A DNA stretch of 18,219 nt from CAG-1782 sp964418255 (GTDB lineage: Bacteria > Bacillota > Clostridia > Christensenellales > DTU072): NCBI GenBank assembly GCA_964418255.1, contig CAYQKV010000017.1:1-18219 (forward strand), given 5' to 3'. Below are positions 6,440-14,512 of this stretch, one piece after another. The translations under genes and the position numbers were made by a program. Under the pieces are notes generated by a model. It was not told where the DNA came from. It ran no database searches and worked only from the letters and a program-made list of their open reading frames with translations. Numbering within the stretch: the stretch's first letter is position 1; the number at the start of each line of letters is the position of its first letter.

Positions 6440-7543
6440 CTAAGAATTTCGTGCGATTTTTTTCATCGCTCGCACGGCTTTCAACGCGTCCGCGATGGTG
6501 TTGTTGTTTCCGAACGAGAACCGCACCGCGCCTCGTTTTTCCGTGCCGAGATAGCCGTGCATAAGAGGCGCGCAGTGTATTCCTCCTCTTACGCATATTC
6601 CGTATTTTTCCGACAGTTCTCCCGCCGTCTCTTCGCTGTCTAATCCGTCGACGTTGCAGAGCACTATCCCTCCGTCGCTCGGGTAAACCGTGACGTTCTC
6701 TATTCCGCTAATCCCGTCTTTCAAAACTTTGCATAGTCTTTTTACACGGGCGTTTATCCTTTCTCTTCTTTCGAACGCGTACTCCGTTCCTTTGCCGAGC
6801 GCGATTATTCCCGCGGCGTTTAAGGTTCCCGCTTCCAGTCCTTCGGGTATCTCGGTCGGTATTTCGAGTTTATTTCCCGAAGTCCCCGTCCCGCCCGTTA
6901 TCAAGGGTTTGATTTTTTCGTCGTACTTGCACAAGAGAAAACCCGTGCCTTGCGGTCCGAGCAAACCTTTATGCCCGCTCGAAGCGAGCATATCGACGTT
7001 TTCATAGTCGAAAACGTCGTGACCAGCGCTTTGAGCGGCGTCCATTAAAAACTTCGCCGAAGAATATCTTTTTACGACGGCGGCGAGTTTTTCTATGTCG
7101 GTAGCTATTCCGTTTACGTTGCTTCTTGCGGTTATCGCTACCATTGACGTATCTTTCGTCAAGGCTCTTTTAAGCGGTTCGACGAAACCGTTTTCGTCGG
7201 GAGAAATTATCACGAGTTTGATTTTTCCATCGATTTCCAATCTTTTCAGCGTTCTCAGCACGGAATTATGGTCGAAAACCGTTGTTATCACCCTGCCTTT
7301 AAGGTCGCTGCCGAGTATAGCGAGATTCAACGCTTCGGTACAGTTTTTCGTAAAAATAACGTTTCCGTCGAAAAAGTTTTTTCTGATAATTTCCCTTGTT
7401 TTTTCTATTTCCAACGCCGTTTTCAAACCCGCTTTATGTCCCGCTCTTCCCGCGTTTGCGGAAAACACCGTCGCTTTTGCCTGCGCAATCGCCGCCGAAA
7501 TCGGTTTTCCTCTGCTGGTTGCGGCGTTGTCGATATATACCAT
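6440..7543 (-). CDS. Cysteine desulfurase-like aminotransferase class V protein
   Basis: A PLP enzyme of the NifS/SufS fold, 367 residues, expected to mobilise sulfur (or selenium) from cysteine (or selenocysteine). Visible features: YIDNAAT at the N-terminus; TEALNLAI (69-76); DHNS (91-94) at the His that stacks on PLP; LMDAAQSAGH (166-175); the PLP lysine Lys192 in SSGHKGLLGPQGTG; and the active-site Cys324 in RGGIHCAPLMH. The start is taken at 7543 because GGAGGAAAT precedes that ATG; an in-frame ATG at 7558 has no ribosome site. It heads an operon with two small unknown proteins and diverges from the DUF3343 gene, matching the 'cysteine desulfurase family' group linked to Se/S carrier-like proteins rather than the isc/suf operons. 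Confidence 0.9.
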   Translation of the reverse strand: MVYIDNAATSRGKPISAAIAQAKATVFSANAGRAGHKAGLKTALEIEKTREIIRKNFFDGNVIFTKNCTEALNLAILGSDLKGRVITTVFDHNSVLRTLKRLEIDGKIKLVIISPDENGFVEPLKRALTKDTSMVAITARSNVNGIATDIEKLAAVVKRYSSAKFLMDAAQSAGHDVFDYENVDMLASSGHKGLLGPQGTGFLLCKYDEKIKPLITGGTGTSGNKLEIPTEIPEGLEAGTLNAAGIIALGKGTEYAFERRERINARVKRLCKVLKDGISGIENVTVYPSDGGIVLCNVDGLDSEETAGELSEKYGICVRGGIHCAPLMHGYLGTEKRGAVRFSFGNNNTIADALKAVRAMKKIARNS

Positions 7544-7622
7544 ATTTCCTCCGAACATTTCACTGCAAAAAATCAGTATATTGTATTAGATACATAAGAA
7601 ATTTATTCTCGGGAGAAGAACT

Positions 7623-7841
7623 ATGGATACACTTGCCGTATTTCGCTCACGTAGCGAAGCGTTGAAAATTTACAACCTTATGAAAAAAAACCGTCTTGCC
7701 TGTTCTACGGTGAGCACGCCCGCCCGTCTCGGCGTGGGTTGCGGGCTGAGCGTCGTTTTTTCCGACTCCTCGGTCGATTCCGTTAAAAAACTCATCGCGC
7801 AAAGCGGAGTGAACTCGTTTGTCGGTTTTTTCCGCCGATAG
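7623..7841 (+). CDS. DUF3343 / putative Se/S carrier-like protein
   Basis: A 72-residue protein matching the DUF3343 pattern: an N-terminal strand and helix (LAVFRSRSEALKIYNLMKK), then STPARLGVGCGLSVVF (31-46) with a conserved-looking Cys40, then a second helix and a final strand. Pfam describes this family as Se/S carrier-like, with the cysteine as candidate carrier residue. A GGGAGAAG ribosome site is immediately upstream of ATG 7623. It is transcribed away from the cysteine desulfurase-like gene across a 79-bp spacer, which supports a shared sulfur or selenium role. Direct function is unproven. Confidence 0.8.
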   Translation: MDTLAVFRSRSEALKIYNLMKKNRLACSTVSTPARLGVGCGLSVVFSDSSVDSVKKLIAQSGVNSFVGFFRR

Positions 7842-7855
7842 GCAACCTTTTTTCG

Positions 7856-7882
7856 CGGCGCGCTTCTTTCGGACGCGCCGCA
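7856..7882 (+). terminator. GC-rich stem-loop after the DUF3343 gene, weak terminator candidate
   Basis: GCGGCGCG (7856-7863) pairs perfectly with CGCGCCGC (7875-7882) across an 11-nt loop, 15 nt after the stop codon. There is no U-tract on either strand after the stem, so it may act as an mRNA 3' end or pause structure rather than a classical intrinsic terminator. Confidence 0.35.
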
Positions 7883-7926
7883 ATCCGAAACATTATTCCC
7901 GCTTTTCTTAAAAACGCGAAAAAACT

Positions 7927-7954
7927 TTGACATATTGCATTAAATAGTTATAAT
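7927..7954 (+). promoter_or_regulatory. Consensus sigma-A promoter of the holA operon
   Basis: Perfect TTGACA (7927-7932) and perfect TATAAT (7949-7954) are separated by 16 bp. Transcription would begin near 7960-7961, only about 9-10 nt before the holA ATG at 7970. The leader has no room for a Shine-Dalgarno and shows none. Confidence 0.75.
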
Positions 7955-7969
7955 AATATTTATAAGTTT

Positions 7970-8908
7970 ATGAATGCATTCGAATTGAGCTCGGCTACGG
8001 CGCCCGCGGGCGCGTACCTCATCGACGGTAACGACGGTTTTCTCGTCAAAACCGCGGAAAGTTATTTTCGTTCCCTTCTTCCCGAAGGGTCTCTTTCCCT
8101 TCGCGTTATCGACAGGCTTTCTTCGGCGGAAGAACTTTCTTCTTCGGTCGGCGTTTATAATTTCGACGGTATGCCAAACGTGGTTATCCTTCGCGACCCC
8201 GACGCAAAGCTCGACGAAAAGGGACATTCCCTTCTTCTTTCTTTGCTCGAAAACGGCGTATCCCCCGATTATCTCGTGTTTACCAACCCCGCGTTTCTTA
8301 CCGCGGCGGAGAAAAAACTCGTCACGGTCGTAAGTTGCAATTCGCCCGACAAATTCCGTTGTATTCAATACGTCGAAAAACTTTTCCCTTACGGGATAGA
8401 AAAGACAGCCGCCGCGCTTCTTGCGGACTACACGGAAAACAACTTGGCAAAAATCGATAACGAGAGTCAAAAACTGTTATCGTTCTGCGGAGAACGTCGG
8501 GTAAATATCGACGACGTGGAAAACCTGGTTTCGGAAGACCGCGAAGTTCAGGTATTCGCTTTTGCCGACGCGGCGATAAAAGGAAATTCCGCTCTTGCTC
8601 TTCAACGTTTGGAAAAACTCCGCAAATACGGTTTTCCTCCCGCGAAAATTCTCGCGACGCTTTCGGGGCAGTTTCAGCGGATGCTTTTCTGCGCATTATC
8701 GCCCCTGAGCGACGAAGAACTTGCGGCTAAACTCAAAGTCAAGCCTTTTGCGATAACCAAAGCGCGCGAAGGTAAAAAAATCGGCACAAAGCAATTAAAA
8801 AGCACGTTCGAAATGCTTATAGATTGCGAATATAAATTCAAAAGCGGCGAAATAAGCGAGCAAAACGCGCTTAACGAAGCCGTAAGCAAACTTTTGCGAA
8901 AGGAGTAA
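7970..8908 (+). CDS. holA: DNA polymerase III subunit delta
   Basis: The clamp-loader subunit that opens the sliding clamp, 312 residues, near the usual family length of about 340. The N-terminal GAYLIDGNDGFLVKTAE pattern (14-30) is the delta-subunit AAA+ start, with the degenerate nucleotide site expected for delta. Further signs are the YLVFTNP strand, a KTAAALLADYTENN helix at the domain border, and the C-terminal collar helices ending ISEQNALNEAVSKLLRKE. The ATG at 7970 is the only start that keeps the N-terminal strand; the next Met is about residue 66. There is no ribosome site and the promoter is very close, so initiation may be leaderless. It is first in an operon, with 3 nt to the next gene. 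Confidence 0.88.
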   Translation: MNAFELSSATAPAGAYLIDGNDGFLVKTAESYFRSLLPEGSLSLRVIDRLSSAEELSSSVGVYNFDGMPNVVILRDPDAKLDEKGHSLLLSLLENGVSPDYLVFTNPAFLTAAEKKLVTVVSCNSPDKFRCIQYVEKLFPYGIEKTAAALLADYTENNLAKIDNESQKLLSFCGERRVNIDDVENLVSEDREVQVFAFADAAIKGNSALALQRLEKLRKYGFPPAKILATLSGQFQRMLFCALSPLSDEELAAKLKVKPFAITKAREGKKIGTKQLKSTFEMLIDCEYKFKSGEISEQNALNEAVSKLLRKE

Positions 8909-8911
8909 AAA

Positions 8912-9766
8912 ATGAAAAAACTTTTCAGCGATTCCGTCGTCTCTCGTTTACGTTCGGTTCCGTCGTTCGTGTGGGTGATATTCGTTATCATTTCCTTTTT
9001 CTTTTCACGCGCGTACGAATTTCTCCTTATGGGCGAATATTATGCGGAAATTCTTGCGGAAGCGTACAGAGAACTCGGTTATTCCACAAACACGGTCACG
9101 GTCGGCGTTATCTTTTCTCTCGTCGAAGCGGCTGTTTACGCCGTCATATTCGAGCTCATCCTTGCGATAGTTTACAACTGGGCTGTAGGCAGGTTCCGTT
9201 GCCAGATTAACCGCTCGGATTTCAAATTCCGTCTCAGATATTTCGTTATTCTGGTAAACCTGGTAATCGGCGTTCTTTCGATAGGTTATTTCTTCACTCA
9301 GTACGAAAACGGCGTTCTTACGCCGAATATTTCCCTGTTTTCGGGCAAGGTCAATCTTCTCGAAGCGGAAAATCCTTACTACGCCATTCAGAGTTCGGTT
9401 CTTCCCTTCGTCGCGGCGGCGATTATGGCTATCTTCTTTTTCGAAGATTTCCGTTCACGCTACGTTCCGCCCCGCAATCAACCGCAACTTTTTACCCGTT
9501 TCGGTATGATTTTCATCGGAATTAACCTTATACTGTTCATTTACAGGCTCTTTCAGACGTTTCTTTTATTCAAAAATTCAACTGCCACTACGCCCGAAAT
9601 CATCGCTTACTCGCTCGAAGCGTTTTCCTACGTCGCCGTCGGCGCGGCATATTACCTTTATTACCGTAAACTGAAAAAGGATTCCGAAAATCAAATCGAA
9701 ATCACGATTGACGATTCGAACGATAAAGGCAAAAAAGAAAATATTTACGACGATTTCGGTTTCTGA
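8912..9766 (+). CDS. Six-span membrane protein of unknown function
   Basis: A 284-residue integral membrane protein I do not recognise. Hydrophobic segments lie at about 17-36, 62-90, 108-128, 158-180, 196-220 and 228-250. A basic, then acidic cytosolic-looking tail follows (KKDSENQIEITIDDSNDK). Between spans 3 and 4 is a loop with YENGVLTPNISLFSG. AAGGAG precedes ATG 8912 and overlaps the end of holA; the stop is 12 nt before cdaA. The position directly before cdaA could mean a membrane partner of the cyclase, but this is only positional inference. Confidence 0.75.
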   Translation: MKKLFSDSVVSRLRSVPSFVWVIFVIISFFFSRAYEFLLMGEYYAEILAEAYRELGYSTNTVTVGVIFSLVEAAVYAVIFELILAIVYNWAVGRFRCQINRSDFKFRLRYFVILVNLVIGVLSIGYFFTQYENGVLTPNISLFSGKVNLLEAENPYYAIQSSVLPFVAAAIMAIFFFEDFRSRYVPPRNQPQLFTRFGMIFIGINLILFIYRLFQTFLLFKNSTATTPEIIAYSLEAFSYVAVGAAYYLYYRKLKKDSENQIEITIDDSNDKGKKENIYDDFGF

Positions 9767-9778
9767 TACGGAGGTTTT

Positions 9779-10588
9779 ATGGCTGGTAAAATAGTATCTT
9801 TGGTTCTTTGCGGTTTATTTCTCGTGCTTGCCCTATGGTTTTTCGCGCGGAAAAAATCCCCTGCTCTGATGGCAATCGCGGGAGTGGAAATTCTTCTTCT
9901 TGCTCTTATGCAACTTCTCTCCTGGTTCGTCGACGCGGATTTTTCCTTCGGCGTCGTGATTTCATCTATTTTCGTTATCGCGTCCCTTTTTGCGGCGATA
10001 GCGGTTTATCAGAGCGATTTCCGCAACTTTTTCCTTCGTTTATCTCGTTTTCACAAGAAAAACGCCGATTTCTCGGTAACCGATGAAGAGATGCGCGAGA
10101 GTGTGAACGCAATCGTAACCGCCTGTCAGACTATGGCGAAATCGCGTACGGGCGCGTTGATTGTCATCGTTAAAAACAAAATCGACCAGTACATTCTCGA
10201 TTCCGGCATCAAGCTCGACGCCATTATAAGCGCGCCCTTACTTGAAAGCATTTTCAACACCCGCTGTCCTATGCACGACGGTGCGGTCATCATAAAAGGC
10301 AACAAAATTCTTACGGCGGGGTCGTTTCTTCCTCTTTCCAAAAACGAATCGATAGCAAAGGACCTCGGCACCCGTCATCGCGCGGGAATAGGGGTTACCG
10401 AGGCGGAAGGCAGCGAAATAATCAGCATAATAATCAGCGAAGAAAACGGCATTATTTCGACGGCGGCAAACGGCGTGCTTCGTCGTTATCTCACGCCCGA
10501 AAGACTTTTCGACATCCTTTACGACCCTTACCGTTCGGACGGCGAAGAGCGCAAGCCCCGTAAATCGAGAAACTTTTTGCATAAATAA
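9779..10588 (+). CDS. cdaA: Membrane-bound diadenylate cyclase, CdaA type
   Basis: Makes the second messenger c-di-AMP from two ATP at the membrane; c-di-AMP controls potassium and osmolyte transport and cell-wall homeostasis in Firmicutes. The 269-residue protein has three N-terminal membrane spans (about 5-22, 28-50, 57-78), a linker and a DAC (DisA_N) domain. Both catalytic signatures are present: DGA in MHDGAVII (167-169) and RHR in GTRHRAGIG (199-201), with a SEENG segment at 220-224. A strong GGAGG precedes ATG 9779. Unusually, it is not followed by cdaR (YbbR) and glmM, its common partners, but by a DUF1015 gene. Confidence 0.93.
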   Translation: MAGKIVSLVLCGLFLVLALWFFARKKSPALMAIAGVEILLLALMQLLSWFVDADFSFGVVISSIFVIASLFAAIAVYQSDFRNFFLRLSRFHKKNADFSVTDEEMRESVNAIVTACQTMAKSRTGALIVIVKNKIDQYILDSGIKLDAIISAPLLESIFNTRCPMHDGAVIIKGNKILTAGSFLPLSKNESIAKDLGTRHRAGIGVTEAEGSEIISIIISEENGIISTAANGVLRRYLTPERLFDILYDPYRSDGEERKPRKSRNFLHK

Positions 10589-10614
10589 CTATAAATATAT
10601 ATCGGAGAAACAAA

Positions 10615-11832
10615 ATGAGCACAGTTAAACATTTCCCCGTTCTTCTGCCCAAAGACGTCGCTATGGACAAGTGGGCGGTTATCGCGTGCGACCAGTACAC
10701 GACCGACGTCGGTTACTGGCGCGCTCTCGACTCGTTTGTTAAAGACGCGCCGAGCACGCTTCGTCTTATCTTTCCCGAAATTTATCTTTCGGAAAATATC
10801 GACAGCCGCATAAGCTCGATAAACGCCGCGATGAAACTCTACTCGGAAAGCGGAATTTTTCGCGAAGTAAACGCTTACGTACTTACCGAGCGCACTCTGC
10901 CCGACGGGAGAAAGCGCGTAGGTCTTATTACCTGCGTCGACCTCGAAGAATACTCCTACGTATCGCCCTCGGGTACGATACGCCCGACGGAAGAAACGAT
11001 AGAAGAACGTCTTCCCGTAAGAATACATATCCGCGAGAACGCGCCGCTTGAACTTCCGCACATTCTTCTTCTTATGGACGACGAAAAGAAAAGCGTCATA
11101 GAACCCGTTTACGCTAAGCGGCAAAATCTTGAAAAACTTTACGATTTCGACCTCAATATGAACGGCGGGCACATTTGCGGCTATGCCGTTCCTTACGATA
11201 TGATACCCGTTTCTCTTTTCGACGCTCTTCTGTCCCCCGAACTTCAAACGGAAAAGTACGGAAAAGACGCGGGGATACTTTTTGCCGTAGGCGACGGCAA
11301 TCACAGTATGGCGACTGCGAAAAAGTGTTGGGAAAAAGTTAAAACCACGCTAAGCGAAGAAGAAATAAAGAACCACCCCGCCCGCTACGCGCTTGTAGAA
11401 GTCCTCAACGTTTACGACGACGCGCTGGATTTTCTTCCGATACACCGCGTCGTGAGCGGCACGGACGAGAATTCTTTTATCGACGGTTTATCCGCGGTTT
11501 TAAGCGGCGAAGGTTTTATCACGGTGGCAACGCGCGACGGAGAAAGGCGTTTATCCTGCCCTATTGACGCGGAAAAAACTATTATCGCGGTGCAAACGTA
11601 TCTTGAAAAAATGCGGTCGGAAACGGGGCTCAAAATCGAATACGTTCACGAGCCCGAACAGGTTATATCCGACGTGAAGAAAAACGGCGGCGTAGGCATT
11701 TTTATGCCGCATTTCCCGAAAAACAAATTATTCGATTACGTAGTAAACGTCGGAAAACTTCCGAAAAAGGCGTTTTCCATAGGTGAAGAAAAAACAAAAA
11801 AATACTATATAGAAGCTAAAAGGATTAAGTAA
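10615..11832 (+). CDS. DUF1015 family protein (COG4198)
   Basis: A 405-residue soluble protein of unknown biochemical activity. The family is recognised by the N-terminal ACDQYTTDVGYW (24-35), the PSGTIRPTEETIEER segment (118-132) and the invariant-looking VGDGNHSMATAK (225-236). From memory, family members often occur near amino-acid (serine) biosynthesis genes; here the next gene, 3 nt downstream, is aspartate kinase. GGAGA lies 8 nt before ATG 10615. It is probably co-transcribed with cdaA, with a 26-nt gap. Confidence 0.87.
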   Translation: MSTVKHFPVLLPKDVAMDKWAVIACDQYTTDVGYWRALDSFVKDAPSTLRLIFPEIYLSENIDSRISSINAAMKLYSESGIFREVNAYVLTERTLPDGRKRVGLITCVDLEEYSYVSPSGTIRPTEETIEERLPVRIHIRENAPLELPHILLLMDDEKKSVIEPVYAKRQNLEKLYDFDLNMNGGHICGYAVPYDMIPVSLFDALLSPELQTEKYGKDAGILFAVGDGNHSMATAKKCWEKVKTTLSEEEIKNHPARYALVEVLNVYDDALDFLPIHRVVSGTDENSFIDGLSAVLSGEGFITVATRDGERRLSCPIDAEKTIIAVQTYLEKMRSETGLKIEYVHEPEQVISDVKKNGGVGIFMPHFPKNKLFDYVVNVGKLPKKAFSIGEEKTKKYYIEAKRIK

Positions 11833-11835
11833 AAA

Positions 11836-13149
11836 ATGGAACTGAAAGTTTGCAAATTCGGCGGGACTTCGATGGCGACGAAGGATTCCGTCACACAGGT
11901 AAAGAACATCATTCAAAGCGACGTTTCCCGTCGTTTCGTTATCGTCAGTGCGCCCGGAAAGCGGTTTTCGGGAGACGAAAAAGTCACCGACCTGCTTTAC
12001 GCCTGTTTCGAAGAGAAAAAAATATCAGGTAAATGCGACGGATATTTTTCGAAAATCCGCGAAAGATTTTGCGGCATCGTAAACGAACTCGGCTTGGATT
12101 TCGACATTACCCCCTATCTCGACGAAGCGGAAAAAGGCATTATCGAAAGCGAAACGCCCGATTTTGCGGCGAGCCGCGGAGAATATCTCAGCGCGATTAT
12201 TATGTCCAAAGTCCTCGGAATGGATTTTGTCGACGCGGGCGAAATCATAAAATTCACGGCAAAAGGCGTATTCGATTCCGAATTCACCAACGACCTTGTA
12301 AGCAAGCGTCTTTCTTTCTACAACGGCGCGGTTATACCCGGTTTTTACGGCACTCTTCCCGACGGCACGATAAAGACTTTTACTCGCGGCGGAAGCGATT
12401 TTACCGGCGCAATCGTAGCTCGCGCGGTGGAAGCGGATATTTACGAAAACTGGACGGACGTAGACGGTTTTATGACAACCGACCCCCGTATCGTCAACAA
12501 CCCGAAACTGATTGATTATCTGAGTTACGACGAACTTCGCGAGCTTTCTTATATGGGCGCGGGCGTTCTTCACCCCGAATCGACGTTCCCCTTGCAGGAG
12601 ACGAGTATTCCGATTAACATTAAAAACACGTTCAACCCCGCCGCTCCCGGCACGATGATAATAAAAGACACTACTTCCGTCGCCTCTCCCCGTCTGATTA
12701 CGGGTATCGCGGGAAGGAAAGGTTTTACCACGATTTTCATTAAAAAATCGATGATGAACGGCGAAATCGGGTTCTGCCGCAAAGTTCTGTCCGTTCTCGA
12801 ATACTACGGAATAAATATGGAACATATGCCTACGGGTATTGACACGATGAGTTTAATAATCGCGGACAACGAACTCGAAGGTCATCTCGACGAAATTCTC
12901 GACCGCATACGCGGCAAAGTCAACCCCGACCTTATTTACGTTTACCGCAATATTTCCCTCATAGCAATCGTCGGACACGGAATGAGCAACCAACTCGGCA
13001 CCGCCGCAAAGGTTTTCTCCGCTCTCGCGAACGCGAATATCAATATTAAAATGATTGACCAGGGAAGCAGCGAACTTAACATAATCGTAGGCGTAAATTC
13101 CGACGATATGAACAGAGCTATTTCCGCTATTTATCACGCTTTCTTCTGA
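11836..13149 (+). CDS. lysC: Aspartate kinase
   Basis: Phosphorylates L-aspartate with ATP, the first step towards lysine, threonine, methionine and diaminopimelate for peptidoglycan. 437 residues. The kinase domain has KFGGTS (7-12), SRGEYLSA (113-120), TRGGSDFTG (183-191) and WTDVDGFMTTDPRIV (206-220). The C-terminal third forms ACT regulatory domains (about 310-437), containing GINMEHMPTG and NINIKMIDQGSSELN, which normally bind an amino-acid effector. It starts 3 nt after the DUF1015 gene; an AAAGGA lies slightly far upstream. It ends the operon before a strong hairpin. The lysC symbol is by function only; paralogue identity is not certain. Confidence 0.93.
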   Translation: MELKVCKFGGTSMATKDSVTQVKNIIQSDVSRRFVIVSAPGKRFSGDEKVTDLLYACFEEKKISGKCDGYFSKIRERFCGIVNELGLDFDITPYLDEAEKGIIESETPDFAASRGEYLSAIIMSKVLGMDFVDAGEIIKFTAKGVFDSEFTNDLVSKRLSFYNGAVIPGFYGTLPDGTIKTFTRGGSDFTGAIVARAVEADIYENWTDVDGFMTTDPRIVNNPKLIDYLSYDELRELSYMGAGVLHPESTFPLQETSIPINIKNTFNPAAPGTMIIKDTTSVASPRLITGIAGRKGFTTIFIKKSMMNGEIGFCRKVLSVLEYYGINMEHMPTGIDTMSLIIADNELEGHLDEILDRIRGKVNPDLIYVYRNISLIAIVGHGMSNQLGTAAKVFSALANANINIKMIDQGSSELNIIVGVNSDDMNRAISAIYHAFF

Positions 13150-13170
13150 TAATTTCAATTTTTGAAAAGT

Positions 13171-13208
13171 AAAAGTCGGAGACCTTTCTCTCGGTTTCCG
13201 ACTTTTTT
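13171..13208 (+). terminator. Rho-independent terminator after aspartate kinase
   Basis: AAAGTCGGAGACC (13172-13184) pairs with GGTTTCCGACTTT (13193-13205), with one G-U pair and an 8-nt loop, followed by a T run. A shorter T-rich run on the opposite strand may let it also stop transcripts from the convergent MFS gene. Confidence 0.85.
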
Positions 13209-13248
13209 TCTTAAATATTACGCCCTACGCTTTTTACTCACGCGTTTT

Positions 13249-14418
13249 TTACGCCGCGGCAGTCGTCTTTTTATTTGTTATTTCGCTGAACGCAAAACAC
13301 AGCGCGCACAATGCGATTAAGCACCACGGAGTTATCGCAAACGTAGTGCGCGTAGCGACAAGTCCGAACGCAAACTGTAAACCGAACCCTATCGCGTATG
13401 CGCCGCCCATATGAAAACCCGTAATATCCGCCGATTTTTCCACTCCGAACCTCGCGGGCACCGCGTGTATAACCGACGGGAATATCGGTCCGAACCCGAA
13501 CCCTATAAGCAGCAACGCAATAAGCAAAGCAACGTCGTTTTTTGCAAAAAGCATACCCATTCCCACGACAGAACAGACTATGCCTGTCCTTATCAGGTTT
13601 TTATCGGAAACTTTGAGAGACAGTAACCCCGCGGCGAACCGTCCGAGCATTATTCCGCCGAAAAACGCCGAAATATACCCTGCCGCGCGCGAAGGAGTAA
13701 ACGAAGAATTATTTACGAGATAACTTGCTCCCCAAGTAATCAGAAGCTGTTCCATCGCGCAATACGCGCCGAGGGAAAGTATTCCGAAAATCAGACCTTT
13801 TGTTTTCAGAATATCTTTAACTTTGATTTTGGGTTTCTCTTCTTTAACTTCGGGTTGCTCTTTTTGCTTTGAATTGTCGTACTTTTTCCACAACACGAGG
13901 GATAGAATCACTATTAAAGAAATGCCGAACTGGATATAAGAAACGGTGCGGTACCCTGCGCGCCAGTCGTTTTCTCTTAAAAAATACGACATAATAAGCG
14001 GACTTACCGTTATGCCGACGCCCCAAAAGCAATGCAACCAGTTCATATGAATCGCTTTATAGTGCACCGAGACGAAGTTGTTCAGTCCTGTGTCTATCGC
14101 GCCCGCGCCGTATCCTCCGACGATAGCGAACGCCATCATCACCCACAAATTCGGCGCGAAACTTATTCCGAGCATACTGATTGCGGTGAGCACTACGGAG
14201 ACCGCCGTCACGGGACCCGTCCCGAATTTTCTTATGAGCGCGCCTGCAAAAAAACTTATTCCGCCGGTAGTCACGGCGACGATAATCGTATACAGCGAGC
14301 CGTAGCTTTCGCTTAGTCCGAAGTCGAGATGAACTACGGGCCACGCCGCTCCGAACATAGAATCGGGCAAGCCGAGAGAGATAAACGTTATATAAATAAC
14401 CGCGAGTAGTAAAGTCAT
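13249..14418 (-). CDS. MFS family transporter
   Basis: A 389-residue, twelve-span major facilitator permease. The N-terminus reads ITFISLGLPDSMFGAAWP and the fourth span region holds GGYGAGAIDTGLNN. A charged central loop (KKYDNSKQKEQPEVKEEKP) separates two six-helix bundles. HMNWLHCFWGVG and GFGFGPIFPSVIHAVPARFG are typical of the MFS group containing sugar and small-solute permeases related to FucP; the substrate cannot be told. The ATG at 14418 is preceded by an in-frame TAA 9 nt upstream and by no Shine-Dalgarno. It stands alone, converging with the aspartokinase operon. Confidence 0.88.
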   Translation of the reverse strand: MTLLLAVIYITFISLGLPDSMFGAAWPVVHLDFGLSESYGSLYTIIVAVTTGGISFFAGALIRKFGTGPVTAVSVVLTAISMLGISFAPNLWVMMAFAIVGGYGAGAIDTGLNNFVSVHYKAIHMNWLHCFWGVGITVSPLIMSYFLRENDWRAGYRTVSYIQFGISLIVILSLVLWKKYDNSKQKEQPEVKEEKPKIKVKDILKTKGLIFGILSLGAYCAMEQLLITWGASYLVNNSSFTPSRAAGYISAFFGGIMLGRFAAGLLSLKVSDKNLIRTGIVCSVVGMGMLFAKNDVALLIALLLIGFGFGPIFPSVIHAVPARFGVEKSADITGFHMGGAYAIGFGLQFAFGLVATRTTFAITPWCLIALCALCFAFSEITNKKTTAAA

Positions 14419-14429
14419 ATATGAAAATT

Positions 14430-14458
14430 ATTTTATCATATAATCCGTTCAACCGCAA
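14430..14458 (-). promoter_or_regulatory. Candidate promoter of the MFS gene
   Basis: On the minus strand TTGCGG (14458-14453) lies 17 bp from TAAAAT (14435-14430). TTGAAC (14452-14447) is an alternative -35. The -10 ends 11 nt before the ATG, so the mRNA would start almost at the initiation codon. Confidence 0.45.
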
Positions 14459-14512
14459 GTTTCCGCGTCGCGAGATTTTATGAATAAACCCGAAAAGATT
14501 TTTATAGTTTTA

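Noticed and set aside
7544..7558. Start of the desulfurase-like gene at the upstream ATG (7558)
   Set aside because: No ribosome site precedes it, whereas GGAGG lies directly before ATG 7543.
7842..7969. A small RNA or riboswitch upstream of holA
   Set aside because: The GC-rich hairpin at 7856-7882 lies upstream of the promoter at 7927-7954 and so is not in the holA leader. No riboswitch consensus is seen.
10528..11304. A 258-codon minus-strand open frame
   Set aside because: It is antisense to the DUF1015 gene and has no independent support.
12025..12825. A 266-codon minus-strand open frame
   Set aside because: It is antisense to aspartate kinase, whose motifs are unambiguous.
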